Source: Polychytrium aggregatum (Eukaryota; Chytridiomycota; Chytridiomycetes; Polychytriales). From it: a stretch of DNA of 49,419 bases. The notes beneath the pieces were generated by a model. The model did not search any database, was not told the DNA's origin, and saw nothing but the letters and a program-made list of their open reading frames with translations. Position 1 is the stretch's first letter, and every line of letters starts with the position of its first letter. The stretch spans positions 1 to 49,419 of the forward strand of contig NW_026516419.1 in assembly GCF_025602895.1 (NCBI RefSeq), read 5' to 3'. The translations under genes and the position numbers were made by a program. Positions 1-14,185 of this stretch are shown here, piece by piece.

Positions 1-226
1 AACACGGAGTGATCCAGTTGAGAAACAGACCCATGGCGTCAAAGTACACCATCAAGGGGATAATAGATTTGAAGTCCAGTGCCACCTTCCACTTGTTGAG
101 GACCACAATCAAAAGCAGGGCACAGAAGGTTGGGTAGCCTCCATGGTTCTCCGTGTCCTGCAAGACGTAGAGAAATGCTTGAAGACCGGAAGTGATGGTG
201 GTTGAGCCGCTGCCGCTGGAGGACAT
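1..226 (-). CDS. 5' part of an unrecognised membrane-protein gene, cut by the window edge
   Basis: An ATG at 226-224 opens a minus-strand frame that stays open for 75 codons to the window edge. The peptide starts with a Ser/Gly/Thr-rich segment (MSSSGSGSTTITSG). Two hydrophobic stretches follow, around FCALLLIVVL and IIPLMVYFDAMGLFLNW, so an integral membrane protein is likely. A TATA-like sequence lies about 100 bp upstream at 327-334. I do not recognise the family. The ATG, the codon-like composition and the upstream TATA support a real first exon. An internal splice site (for example the CTTGCAG before the GACACGG segment) cannot be excluded. Confidence 0.5.
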   Translation of the reverse strand, partial: MSSSGSGSTTITSGLQAFLYVLQDTENHGGYPTFCALLLIVVLNKWKVALDFKSIIPLMVYFDAMGLFLNWITPC

Positions 227-326
227 TCGTCGAATAAGCTGACGGATTTGAGATCGAAAAGGTATCGGAATTCCGAGCTGCGTGGCACTCGAGGAAGGCA
301 GGGGGGTTGAGATCCCATAGCAGCCC

Positions 327-334
327 TATATATA
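327..334 (-). promoter_or_regulatory. TATA-like box
   Basis: TATATATA lies about 100 bp upstream of the minus-strand ATG at 226, a plausible core promoter position. The call rests on sequence and position only. Confidence 0.35.
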
Positions 335-392
335 GTTGGCAAGTACACTTTATGAGTATTACTGGGCATTGTTGCGAACATGGTCTTCGTCC

Positions 393-502
393 TGAACCAT
401 TGAACCATTGAATCATTGAGCCATTGAGCCATTGAGCCATTGAGCCATTGAGCTATTGAGCTATTGAACCATTGAGTCATTGAGTCATTGGGCCATTGAG
501 CC
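393..502. repeat. 8-bp tandem repeat (CCATTGAG)n
   Basis: About 13-14 degenerate copies of CCATTGAG occur in tandem, with single-base variants (AACC, GCTA, GTCA). Because 8 is not a multiple of 3, all frames become repetitive and produce spurious ORFs with an 8-residue period. The repeat lies about 170 bp upstream of the membrane-protein start. Confidence 0.9.
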
Positions 503-1418
503 GGAAAATCAGCTTGATCAAGGCAATTTAGCCAGCACCCACAATGCCGCCGATCCACCTGGGTTGCAGACCCATTCAGACCGACGGCATGGTCTGCCCA
601 AATAGCATAGCTACTTTCGTCTATCTGTGCAAAATCCGACAAAGCCAATCATTGCCGCCTATCTGAGCTCCATTGTGGATAGAATCCCTCCATTTCTCTC
701 ACCTTGAGCACCTTCATTCACCAACGCACCCCGCGTCGTCAATGACTGGGATCAATGATGCGGATCTGCTGCGAACCATCCATTTGCTGCGAGTTCGGGT
801 CCAGAGTCCTTTGGTTCTTTGCATCTCGGTGCGCTTGTGGCTGACTGAATGCACTGATTGGCAGATCTACGAATCTTCTGTCTCGAGTCTCCTTTCCAGA
901 GTAGTCCACAGCACGCTTGCTCTTGCTCTCAGCAGTGGAGGTCAAGAGATGAGCACGGGCAGATTGGGATCGCCTCCGGTCGATCGAAGGTGTCGATGCT
1001 CTTTCGAGTCTTTCGGTTTTTGCTTGCTTGCCAAGTGTGTCGCCAGCCCCCCGCCCACGCCAGCGAGGATGGCAAGACTCAGCTCAGGTCCTTCGTCCGG
1101 CTGTCCTCCTTTTCTTGGCAGTCTTCGAGATCTGCTGAGCTTCATATCCAAACGTCGGGTCTGAAGTCATCATCTGCTCCTCGTGTTCGTGAATGAACAA
1201 GTCTGCGAGCATGTCTCAGCACGAGGTAGCGACTTTGTGGCCAGGGAGAGTCTCTGATGGGCGGCTATGCGATATTCGTAGAGTCTTGTCGTCGTTGCTT
1301 TGAGCCTTGAATCAGTCGCTGACGAGACTTGGGTATCAGAAACAGAACCCTCCTGTCAAATCGAAGAAACCTGGAAAGGATTCCGCCGCAGGCAGCCCGC
1401 GGCTAACCACCAGTCCCA
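503..1418. other. No gene recognised
   Basis: The short ORFs here on both strands have no recognisable domain. The last part is upstream sequence of the F-box gene. I see no RNA gene or mobile element. Confidence 0.5.
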
Positions 1419-4400
1419 ATGGCGGCCGAGTTTTGGGTAACTGATGGTGACAAAGGGCGCTGGAAGGGAGTGGACAGCTTCCAAATCGCATTCAACCTCG
1501 TGGACTGTCGCAACGCTCAGGGCAAGCACATAACCCTCGGCTGCGCTGTGCCTTTCTTGGGTGATTTCATACAGGGTCCCTGAGCTCGTCGCTCTCGGAT
1601 GCTTCATTGACGCCTACCAGCCCGCTGCCCGTCTCCGAAGCCGTGAGAACCGACTCGTCCGGCGATAGCGCTCTGTGTAGACCGCAAGTCCTTTCAGAAT
1701 TTGATCTGAAGCTGCCGGTCGAAGTGATCCTCAAGATCTTCTCCAAAGTCGAGACGATCACTCGGTGCCGAGCAGCGTGTGTGTCAAGACGCTGGCGGCT
1801 GGTGTTGTACTCGGCCCCGGATCTGTGGCTTCGTCTCGATCTGAGCCGGCGAGACTCCCTTGGGGGCGAAAAGTACTTGTATCCAACGGAAACAGCATCC
1901 CAGCTCCAGTTTCTCCTGGTCGACTCATCGCTATCTCGCCAGCGTTTCTCGCAACTCAACGTGCTGGATCTGTCCTGCACGGACATCGGGCTGGATATGT
2001 TTTCGGATCCCAGCATCCTCGGATTGCTTCAGGACACACTGGCTCGATTGATCCTGAACGGGTGTCCCTATGTTGACTCAGGGTCACTGTTCCATCTACG
2101 ATGGTTGAGGGCACTCAAGTGGCTCGATATAAGCCACTGTGAACATATGGACGACTTTGGAATCGAAGTCATCACATTCTACCTCCCGCAACTCAATCGC
2201 CTGGACATGGCTTACTGCTTCAAGATCACTGAGAAAGGAATCGCCAAGCTCTTCAAGCTCACGGGCCTCACACACGTTAATCTAATGGGGTGCTGTAAGT
2301 GGCTCTCTGGCTGGGAAATCGGAAGCGTATCGCGGATGAGACGTATCGCGGATGAGACGAGGGATCCCATAGCCTTGTAGCGTTGCGGTTGTCGAGATGA
2401 GGCGATCGTTTGGTACTGTCCCACAGCATCGGCCGTTCTGACGAGCGACTCTGCTACGGACGACTCCCAGACCGGATCAAAAACTACCCTTGGGCAACGC
2501 GCGACGGGCCAAAGAAAAATACGCTCTCGCTCAAGGAGATTATGATTGGAGAAGACTCGCGCATGCAGAAGAGGGGTCTGTGGCTACTGTGGTAAGCTGC
2601 CTGCAATCGCGCGGGCACATGAGAAGGCTGCCCCTCGGTGCTCGCCTGGGCATGCATACGCTCCGTCTCATTCCGTCCCGCCAAGTTGCTGGTGACAACA
2701 TATACTCTCGACAGAGCAGAGCCTCCGCGTTTCGAGGCGAGCAATAACTAACTTTTAGCACGCAGGTGCACCTGGAACTGGGACATGGGCAAGCTGATAT
2801 CCCTGTGTCCGTTCATTGAAACCCTGCATCTGAACGTGGTCTTGCTCGAGGGGCAGGTCGAAGGCCTTACGGCCCTCCTCACTACTTGTCCGACACTCAA
2901 GAACCTCAGCATCGTCGTCGATCGCAACTCTATCAGCGTTCTGATTGCCGAGTCGAAGCGGATCGAGCAACTTGCCCGACTCGAAGTCACGATTCACATC
3001 GGTGTCACCATCGAATCGCTTTCTGAGCTGATCAAATCCAGGAGCTTGACCAAGCTCAAGGCTCTGCGATTTCACAGCAAGCACACCCCCATTTTCAATG
3101 ACGAGCTTCTGGGGCGCCTCATTGCGGCAGCTCCGGGAATTGAGTCGCTCGAGATGAATGGCGACGATATGACATCGAGCGGGTTGATCCCCATCGGACA
3201 GTACCAACAGTCCATGACCTCCCTCCTGATCCACCATGCCACCCTTTCAAACGAAGCGCTGAATCAAATCGGGAAACTCGGCAACCTCAAGGAGTTGACC
3301 ATAACCGACCTGCAAGAGGAATCCAAAGCTAACCAGCTTTCCCAGCTTGTCGCATGTCTTCCGCGCTCTACCCGGAAGGCCAAGGCTCTGATGCGACAGA
3401 TCAATCGGGAACGAAAAGCCGCCAGCCGCCCCTTGCAACCCCGACTCCCACAAAGGCCCATGCCATGCCCCATGTCCCTGCCGATCGGCGGTCGCCTCAA
3501 GAAACTCGAGCTCGCAAGCCACCAAGGCTTCAGCGATGCCGACTTGGCTGGGATTGTTAGACAATGCGCTCTGTTGCAGTAAGTGCCACACAACAAGATT
3601 GCAAGTGCTTGGGACCAATGCCCAGGCGCGCTGCTGAACCATGACTTATTTGGGCATGGAGATATGAGACCCAGATCATCGTGTCCCGTTGACAGCGCAC
3701 TGCCCCTGGACATTTTCCACTAACCCCGCTCTGCAAACGCTTTGGTCATCACATACACACACTCTCTCGTGCTTATGAATTGCGTTACCGGGCACATACC
3801 TCAAATGCTACGACATTCAAGATGGGTCGATTTCTCCTTCTCATTCACGTTTCCCAAGACTATGGCGGCGCTGGTGGATTCATGTTCGGGCATGCTTTAT
3901 GTTCGGCTGTGTCGGCTGAGAGTTGTCCCTGCGCTCTTGTCCAACTCGCCCTCGAACCGATCGACAAGTGCCGGCTCTCGACGCCTCAACTCGGATAACG
4001 AGGGATCCGGCGTCAGTAATCGAGCAAACCGATCATATTCGCTGCTGTTGGACGACAACGGGATGTCTCGAACAGACTCGAGCACGCCATCCTTCCTTGC
4101 TTCGTCCGAAGAGTGCCAGGCGCTTGTCCATTTTGGCAAGTCAGCCCCTCCATTGCTGAGGGTGCTCGATTTTACTGGAGACATTGGGCTGACCGACTGG
4201 ACGCTGGGGTCGTTGGCGAATCTGCCATCGCTGCACACGCTTTTCCTGGACTCGTGTAATCACATCTCCTCCAAGAGTTTGGTCGGCTTTGCTGAAAAGA
4301 CATGGAAGAAGCTTAAGAGGCTCTATGTAAGCAACTGCAAGAAATGCAACCTGAGCGTGGTCGAGGAGAACTACCTGGTGGGCTCGCTCGAAGTAGAGAT

Positions 4401-4422
4401 TGCCGTCGTCGTGGGCTCCTGA
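1419..4422 (+). CDS. F-box / leucine-rich-repeat protein
   Basis: Probably a substrate receptor of an SCF ubiquitin ligase. An F-box (LPVEVILKIFSKVETITRCR..CVSRRW) is followed by an acidic-aromatic segment and repeated LRR units such as LDISHCEHMDDFGIEVI, LDMAYCFKITEKGI and, near the end, LDFTGDIGLTDWTL. Exon frames run from about 1575 to 2294, 2759 to 3578 and 3859 to 4422 (TGA). A donor GTAAGT lies at 2295 and an acceptor TTTTAG at 2757-2758, in matching phase. The frame before the F-box has no ATG. A phase-compatible first exon is ATG at 1419 with donor at 1447, joining at 1575, which would give a protein starting MAAEFW. The join between 3578 and 3859 does not match in phase, so a small exon is probably missing. 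Family certain; exact model uncertain. Confidence 0.75.
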
Positions 4423-4631
4423 GTGCGAGCGATGCACCCTGTTCAAGGACGAGATGCAGCCACCGAGACAGAATCGGACAATGGTTGGCCGCAAGCACAT
4501 GAATACACCCAGGGATATACCATTTGAATGCCATGCTGCGACGATCACGGCCCCGCATAGACGGCCTGAACTGGTGTGAACTACTCTGTTGGCTTGTCAA
4601 GTCGCCTGGTTGACATCAGCTGCAGCGGATC
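4423..4631. other. 3' flank of the F-box gene
   Basis: Short sequence between the F-box stop and the Fanzor-derived fragment. No feature recognised. Confidence 0.4.
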
Positions 4632-4805
4632 AACCGTGTGACTGTTTTCGACTTTGGTTGGCAATCGAGTGGTTCAGTTTGCTTCTGGAGCACAGTCTTG
4701 AATACATCTGGTCAATCTCCCCAGACACACTAGTTGGTCACGGTGGATGGGTTTTATTCAGGACAAAAATAGGATGTCTGTTTCGCTTTGGATGCGTTGT
4801 ATCCT
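4632..4805 (-). mobile_element. Degenerate Fanzor-element fragment
   Basis: Positions 4632-4715 match by eye the segment just beyond the stop of the 22-25 kb Fanzor copy (22350-22440). They share TTGGCAATC and the 17-mer AGCACAGTCTTGAATAC. Positions 4730-4805 match the relic at 19325-19430: GGTCAYGGTGGATGGG, then TTCAAGAC versus TTCAGGAC, then a TGTTTCGYTTT block. The sequence between the two parts is missing, so this is an internally deleted, decayed copy with no coding capacity. Orientation follows the intact copy. Confidence 0.65.
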
Positions 4806-5033
4806 TGACAGACGTCGCACCGTTACAAAATTTCGAGATTTCCCATCCATTTGCAAGTTATACATTCTCTTGTGTCGAGCTGCGGAGTCGCTAAACTAAC
4901 AAGGCATCCCTCCAAATCGCCGATTCGCTTGACCTGCGGCCCAGCTGTTCAGCATTGCTGGAACAAAGGTATGCTGTTTCTCCTGAGGCGGGGTATATCA
5001 ACTGGACTCTGTTCTATCCGAGATCGTGGTGGT
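4806..5033. other. Gap between the Fanzor relic and the JmjC gene
   Basis: Nothing recognised. This is the 3' flank of the JmjC gene, whose stop is at 5034. Confidence 0.4.
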
Positions 5034-7866
5034 CTAATCAGGAGCAAATGGCATCAGCACCGGCTCATAGACTGCCTTGGAAATGCTCGGCGACGATGCC
5101 CGAGCCAGCAGTGCCGACATTCTTACCTCGGACGCCTTAAGACGCTTGCGTGGCGTCTTGTCAGCGGCAGGTGCGTTGTTGCTGGAGGGCAACGCCGTGT
5201 CAGCAAGCGGAAACATCATGGTCTGAATTCCCAGCAATTGGGACTTGGAGGCACCGGTGAAGGAAAGCAGGGTTTCTTCATAGCCGATTTGCTGAGAGAC
5301 GCCGTCTTTGCGTTCGGAAAACGAGATATTTGTGAGCGGTTACGTCGATAATGCAGCAAGGCAAGGGATTGGATCAGCATCGCAAATGCGTGGGCTGTGT
5401 TACAACCAGCAATCCCGCAATCCAACAAACAGCTGGCAGCTACCTGATCGGCATCGATTGCAAGCCCACGCAGGGATCTGAAAACAAAGGTGGGGGCCTC
5501 AGCGCTATACATCCATTGACGTTCCGAGGCGAGATGGACATGGCCCCGTTCCATTCCAATCTCGGTCATCGCCAGCACAGTCGGCACCTGCTTTGCTCAC
5601 CCTGTAGATATGGTATGCTCGGATCTGATAGCGCTTCCAGAGACACGATGAACAGAAGCTGCGGCGGCAGTCGGGGATGGAACACATCAGGCCGCTCCTG
5701 ATTAAAGACAAAGACAGACGAGATGAGTACAGAGCCAGAAGCGAGGGAAACGTCCATGAAACGATACGGTATCGATATGCTAACGAGGCCACCATGCAGC
5801 TGCCGTACCGGGAAGGCGTATTGCAGATATGACACATGGCGGGAGTAATCTCAAGCCTTCCCGTCAGCTTCAGCATCCGTTCGAAGGCCACAGTAGCGTC
5901 GGAAACAACTGGGTCAGATATGAAGGGCTTCGTTTGTATCTTGGGACCTGTGTCGCTGACGTTGTTCCACAGATCAACAGCCTGTTGGAGGTCAGCCATC
6001 AACTTTGACATCTTCATCTTTGCGTGCATTCGCAGGCGGCGCGGATGTTGGCAGGAGCGGCCTGCCGCATAACACACGAGGCATATGTCACACTTCCTTT
6101 CGCTTCGAGGCCAGGTGGGTGTCGAGTTGTCAAATAAATGACTGTCTTCGAGGTCACAGGGATCCGATTGACCATCACAGGACATGCCACGATTCCAGAT
6201 GTAGGACTGGCAAATGTCGCACTGGATGACGGTCTCACCGTCCATTTCGTATGGCAGTACGTCCTCGCGAGAAAGAACTTGCTCTTTGCTGGCGAGAGTG
6301 CTGTCTTGGCAAAGCGGGTATTTTTCACGCAAGTAAGCCAGGTCGATCCATTCATTCGCGACGAGGGTCTCGAAAATGGAGATGATCTTCTTGAATTCGC
6401 AGCCCATTTGATAATCCAGGATGCCCATTCGCCTCTCCCTCATCGTTTTCATAAATTGGAGCAAAGCTGCATGGGCCATGACTTGGATCTGAAATATGGG
6501 TGGTTTGAGACAGATGGCATAGAGCCGGAGCAAGCTCCGGGAGCACAGCTCGAGGGATTGGGAGCTGATACGGTTCCACGCGATCTTCACCGTGACTCCG
6601 CCGTAGTTGACAACCTGGTGTGGCGTGTCGGGCGGAACTGGAGAGAACGAAACGAACCGTCAGCGACAGAGCCCAAGCCGCTACGTGTCTGGCCGCAGCA
6701 GTGTCGAGGTCGGATGCATCAGGCACACGCCACCAACAGAGAATGTCTTACTGATGACAAGATCGCCAGGGCGCTGAAATGTGTAGTAGACCTTGAATCC
6801 TGCTTTCTGCAAGTCGCGCCGAGGGCAAAAGTAGTCGTCCGAGAACATGGAAGCACCGCGACTCTCCCAAAACTTGGCGAACTTGACTTTGTCGTCCGGG
6901 CTACAAAAGTACCACACAGCACCAGCCTTGGGCGACGTTGCATCAACCATCAAGTTGTGCCCCACAGATCCACAGAGATCGACATGGCCTAGAAAGCACC
7001 ACCGGCCCAGGGGGCGATCGCCAGTTAGGCAAGTCAGCGCGGTGCAGTCACGCAAACCAATCGAGCAGCAGGCGAGCGAGGGCCACCAACGCGAGGAGAC
7101 CCGCTGAGGGGACGCAGAGATCCGCCACTCAGAACTAAAATCCATTTTTGTCAAGCCGGCGGTGGCACCACCTCGGGATGGCTGGTCTGGATCGGCTAGA
7201 CAGAACCAACCGGCAGAGCTCACCTGGCGTAAACGACGAATCAGGTCCGATATAAAGCATCATGTTCTCGCTCATGAAGATGCTGGACTGGCTTTCCGAG
7301 GGGGCGACCATGCGCATGTAGTCATTCGAGCCCAGGTAGGTCAGCTGCGCGGGGAGCACGCTAGAGATCTCCTCCATCCACGCTTGCGGACACTGAAGAT
7401 CTTTGCCGTAGAGAACCCTCTTGCATTTGGCCCTCCACTTGTGTGGGAGGAGGACGGGCTGCTCTGAGATCTCGGAGATAAAGTCCTTGAACTTCATCGT
7501 TTCGTCTGTGCCAGTGATTTGATTGCGCACATCGACCACGGACGACGCTTGGTTCGCCATGAGCCAAGAAAGCTTCAGGATCTTGGAGTCTTTGACAAAC
7601 TTGCCAAGACCGCGAGCCACCATGGGCTTCATTGCCTGAAGCGGGAACTCGAGTAGCTGGATCAGAGTACTGATAGGCTCTGTGTCATCAAACTCCAAGG
7701 GTTGGTTGAAGGAGCCCTGGGCGAGACCCTTTGAGGCGATGGCGTTTACGAGTGATTGCTCGGACCCAGTGTAGTCGGGCTGGCGAGACGACGAGGACTT
7801 CTCTCGAGGTCGCTTGGCCGAAGCCGCGGGCGCTGGTAACGAGCTTGGCTTCGAAGAGTCCAACAT
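5034..7866 (-). CDS. JmjC-domain protein (histone lysine demethylase-like) with C-terminal cysteine-rich zinc fingers
   Basis: Six exons give 703 aa with phases that close: 7866-7224, 6988-6752, 6637-5809, 5697-5601, 5477-5444 and 5305-5034. Joining exons 1-2 rebuilds the JmjC core SFTPGHVDLCGSVGHNLM. Exon 3 supplies PPDTPHQVVNYGG. The Fe(II) facial triad is therefore complete (about H216, D218, H300), so 2-oxoglutarate-dependent demethylase activity is plausible. After JmjC comes a first finger (QCDICQSYIWNR ... KCDICLVCYAAGRSCQH). A second (CHICNTPSR, CSIPDCRRSFCSSCLWKRY, WACNRC) resembles zf-4CXXC_R1. A basic stretch near the C terminus (KTPRKRLK) could be an NLS. The N terminus has KRPREK. 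A nuclear chromatin protein is inferred; substrate unknown. The start is the first ATG (7866-7864) of the exon 1 frame. Confidence 0.88.
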
Positions 7867-8213
7867 CTGCAGCGACAGGCAATACTGCTGGCAGACAGGC
7901 AAGGGAGGGGGCAGGCGGGAAAGGGACCCAAGCCAGAAAGAGGCAGGAGTTGAGTCAGACCGCCGCGCTGGAAACAGCGACGGAAATGGGCATGGCTGTG
8001 GCTGGGCACATCGACCACGTGACACCCACGCCGACGCAGAGTCGTGCACGGCTTTGATCTGCACAGGACGGGGTTTTGGGGCTACGAGAAGCTGTGTCCC
8101 GTTTCATCGCATCGATTGTACAGCGTGTTGGCGCTCTCAGTCCCAGACAAGTAGATGAGCGGGACAGGTAGTGGGGACAGCGACGACAAAACAGCCGCCA
8201 AGCGAGGTCCGGC
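7867..8213. other. Intergenic, JmjC promoter side
   Basis: This separates the JmjC ATG from the stop of the upstream S9 peptidase gene on the same strand. The JmjC reading frame continues upstream without an ATG, but the sequence is not convincingly coding. Confidence 0.4.
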
Positions 8214-11109
8214 TTAGGCCTCAATGCCAAAGACTCTGAGGTAGAATCCCAGCTGCGACTCGAGGGACTGTTTGATGTTCTCGGCCTTGCGGAATCCATG
8301 GGCCTCGCCCTCAAAGAGCAAGTACTCGACAATGCCATTCTTCTTCTTGATGGCATCGACAATAAGCTCGGCCTGGTTGGGGGGAACAACGCGGTCTTCG
8401 GAGCCCTGCTGGACCAACAGAGGCGCCGTGATCTGGTCGGCAAAGTTGATCGGCGAGCGGTCGTGGTAGACCTGGAGAATGTCGGTGTACTTGCCGCCGA
8501 GAAGCGGCTCCATGTAGTGCGCTTCAAATTTGTGCGTCAGCTTGGCGAGCTCAACCAGATCCGAGATACCATACAGCGAGGCACCGGCCTGGAATGCATC
8601 CGGCTTGTAGGTAAGGACACGGAGCACCAAGTATCCGCCTGTGACGGAGGAAGTTGATGCAAGTCAGCTCAGGTCGGCATCCAAAGTATAAAGCAGGCGG
8701 GATCCAAAGTATAAAGCAGGCGGGATCCAACACAATCATGTGGGGTTGTTTCCTCGAGCGCGAGTTGGCTCTGCCCTTCTGCGTAGCAGCCTGTAATTCA
8801 ACATACCAGCCGAGCCTCCGGTGATGGCCAAACGCTTAGGGTCGGCAAGTCCGATGCTGGAGAGATACTTGGCGGCGTTGATGACATCAACAGCATCGAC
8901 GATGCCCCAGTTGTTCTTCAACCGCTCGCTAAGATTATGAAGCAGGAGTGAGCCGATGGGGCTCACCGACGCAGCCGCCCCAAGCAGCGAGGCAAATCGT
9001 AGCTTTGCAAGATGCCTTACCGATATTCGCGTCCATAGTTGGACGATCCGCCGTAGTTGACGTCAGCAAAGGCAAAGCCGCGCGAAGTCCAATACTGAAT
9101 CGTGAGGTTCAGGCCGGCGCTGACGTGGGCGGTGGGGCCGCCGTGGCAGCTGACAACCAGCGGCGGTAGGGCACCTTCTTCACCCGTGTAGTCGGCGTTA
9201 GTGGGCGGATAGTAGTACTGGCGGGTGGGAGAAATACGAGACGAGACATATGTTGAATTGGGCATCAAGATGAAGCCCGGTGAGCTACGAAGGGCTGTGC
9301 GTTGGCGCTCGGAGATGAGTTCGCGAATGACAGCCACTGTTGGCTGCTGGCAATGGCAGCGAACGCTCGGGAGGTTGGATTGCTTACAGTGTAGGCTTGG
9401 GTTTCACGGCCATCGGGCAGGGTTGTGGGGAAGGCGATGGGCTGCGCAACAGAGATGTACTTCTCATTGATCTGGAGATCAATGGCCTTCTTGATGGGGA
9501 CAGCCTCGTTGCGAACGAGGTCGTAGGCATACAGAGCAAGGGGCTTGGCGGAGGTAGTGGCCAGGAAAAAGAGTACCTGATGGGAACTCTCAGGGATAGT
9601 GGCAATGCGGACATCACCGACATGCGAAAACTCGGACGAAATATCCTCGATGGATTGGTCAGCGGGGTTGATGATGGCGAGTTTCTCGACGCCGTTCTCT
9701 GCACGATGACCAAAGACAAGCACACAAGAGCAGTACCGCGTGAGTTCTATGACGGCGAGGTCGGACTCCATCTTGACTCGAGACAGGACGATTGCAGCGT
9801 CGTGATCCGACAGCCCATCGCAGCTTGAGAGCCAGCCATGCTATTTACCTGAATAGGCGCTCACGATCCGGCCATCGGCCAGGAAGTCGTACGATGAGCT
9901 GGAACAACACAGGACATTAGCACAGCAGTTGTAGCAATTGCAGCGATTGCACGAGTATGGGAACAGACAGACACCCTCGTTCCTGTATGGCCCGGCCCTC
10001 ACGTCGGATCAATCGCAAACGACGACCACACTCGTGAGTCCATTGCAGCAGCCAGAACAGATTGCACTTACGCTCCAAACACCCAGTCTGGAGGGCTAAA
10101 CTCGGCGTCAAGGGTGTTCTTCAAGACAAGCGAGACCTGGCCATCCTTGAGCCGATAGAGGTTGGAAAATCCGTGACGGTCGCTGGTGAAGTAGAGCGAT
10201 CCGTCCTTGGCCCACTTGCTCTGGGCAACAGACTCGTGTCCATCCGCGACGGCACGGACATCCGAGACGTTGTGACCATCCCATTGGCCATAGAACAGCG
10301 CGCTCTGATCCCAGGGCATGTTCGGATGGGACCATTGGATCCAGGAGATGAGGGTGCCATCCTCGGAGAAGCGGGGATACGAGTAAAAGTCCTTGCCTTC
10401 GACAACAGTGGTAACGGCGCCGGAGGACAGGTTGATGCGAACGACCCGGTTGACGACATCGTCATGGTGGTCAGACTTGTGCTCTTCCTGGATGGCGATG
10501 AGGTAGTCCTTGGACGGGTGGATGTAGAGATCGGCATAGCGAACCGAAGGGCGATCTGCAGATTCAGAGCAACAGAATCGTTCAGACGAAGAAGGGTGAG
10601 CGAAGGCAGCCACAGGGCCCCATGAGCAACAAGAGGATACATGTCCAATCGAATCCGCAATGACTCCAGCGAGGCAAAGATATTGGCGGCCCTGCTCTCT
10701 GCAGCAAAACGGTCGATCAGATGAACTTGCCCTCGGTGAGCGCCACAGGCTCCTGCTCGTCACGGACAATGTAGAGGCGACGGTCCTTGCGCTCGCTGAA
10801 GACGACAATGCCGCCAAAAGCAGTGGCTGGGCCACCGCCGTACTCGTGGACACTGGTGCCGACGTTGGTGGAGGAGCTGTTCACTTCTCTGGAAGAGTCG
10901 GCAGCACGGTCAAGAGGGGCAGATCCGGCCGTGAGCTTGTGCTCAACGAGAACGCTCCTGCCGCCTTCGGAGGGACGACCCTCGAGGTGGTAGACAGTGT
11001 TGGTGGTGCGATCGACAAAGACCTCCTGCAGACGGACGGACGAGGCCGTCAGCAAGTCGGTGGTGATGGGCGAGGCCCACAGGCCAAAGGGAGCGGTCTT
11101 TGGTGACAT
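8214..11109 (-). CDS. S9-family serine peptidase (prolyl oligopeptidase / acylaminoacyl-peptidase type)
   Basis: Seven exons close to exactly 655 aa: 11109-10731, 10555-10072, 9898-9849, 9698-9388, 9217-9021, 8928-8807 and 8638-8214 (TAA). The N-terminal half is a beta-propeller. It contains PFGLWASPITTDLL, an EGRPSEGGR motif, a HEYGGG motif and SKDYLIAIQE. The C-terminal alpha/beta-hydrolase has the nucleophile elbow GGSAGG (about S513, rebuilt across intron 6), Asp in GSEDRVVPP (about D596) and His in GEAHGF (about H628). The triad is complete, so an active cytosolic aminopeptidase/dipeptidase is expected. No signal peptide is visible. Intron 1 (10556-10730) is GC-AG with the strong GC-donor consensus G|GCAAGT. 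Intron 6 holds a 23-bp tandem duplication. Confidence 0.92.
8679..8730. repeat. 23-bp tandem duplication in an intron
   Basis: Two perfect 23-bp units and a 6-bp partial third (ATCCAAAGTATAAAGCAGG start) lie inside intron 6 of the S9 peptidase gene. Confidence 0.9.
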
Positions 11110-11796
11110 GACGGCGAGGGAAGCAGGACAGATGAGGGGAGAGGGAGATGCGGAGCGGGGAGCAGTACAAATCAGCACGGAGCCAGCAGGCGGAAGGGCC
11201 GGGTGAGAGGCCGGAACGAACGGATGACGCCCCAACCCCTGTCGCCCTAGGAGACGAGCGCATGGCCGCCGCAGCGAGCACGCAATGCATCACCACCACC
11301 GCCGAGGCTCTTGGGCCCAGGAGCGCAACCAGGCAGCCGGGTCGTCCTCTCCAGGAACAGGTCGGTGGGATGCCCGCCGGCAGGAGTGGACGACAATGCA
11401 GACGGGCTGCATCTCCTCGGCTGAGCAAGCCCAGAGACACCGAGCCAAACATACAAAACAGGCACCCGCGGCGAGGCATTTTGCAGTGCAACAGGCAGGG
11501 GAGCAGGGACATCAACCGAGGACGGGCGGGGTTGGGCACCGACGCAAATGACAGCGGCTGTTCGTGCTTTACATTCAGACTCCAGAAAATGACGCCGGCA
11601 GACCCATCCCCACAGGGCGTCCGGCTCCCCCCCCCTTTGCACGGATTGTATTACAGCGACTGCCTGGAAAACCCGGGATGCCCCGTTTTTTCGAGGGAGA
11701 GCTGTATTAGGTTTTAAGGAGGGACTGTTTGAACAAACTTTACATCGTAAACATCGAGGCACAAACTCCATCTAGTCGTCAATCAAAATTCAGCGC
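11110..11796. other. Intergenic between S9 peptidase and ARF1
   Basis: Holds the promoter/5'UTR of the S9 peptidase and the 3' flank of ARF1, both minus strand. A C-rich run lies near 11628. No gene or RNA recognised. Confidence 0.5.

Positions 11797-14185
<2,389 letters not shown>

Noticed and set aside
393..502. CRISPR array
   Set aside because: No spacers; it is a simple 8-bp tandem repeat in a eukaryotic genome.
673..1164. 163-codon plus-strand ORF
   Set aside because: Biased, low-information Ser/Arg/Leu composition with overlapping ORFs in other frames. No family recognised.
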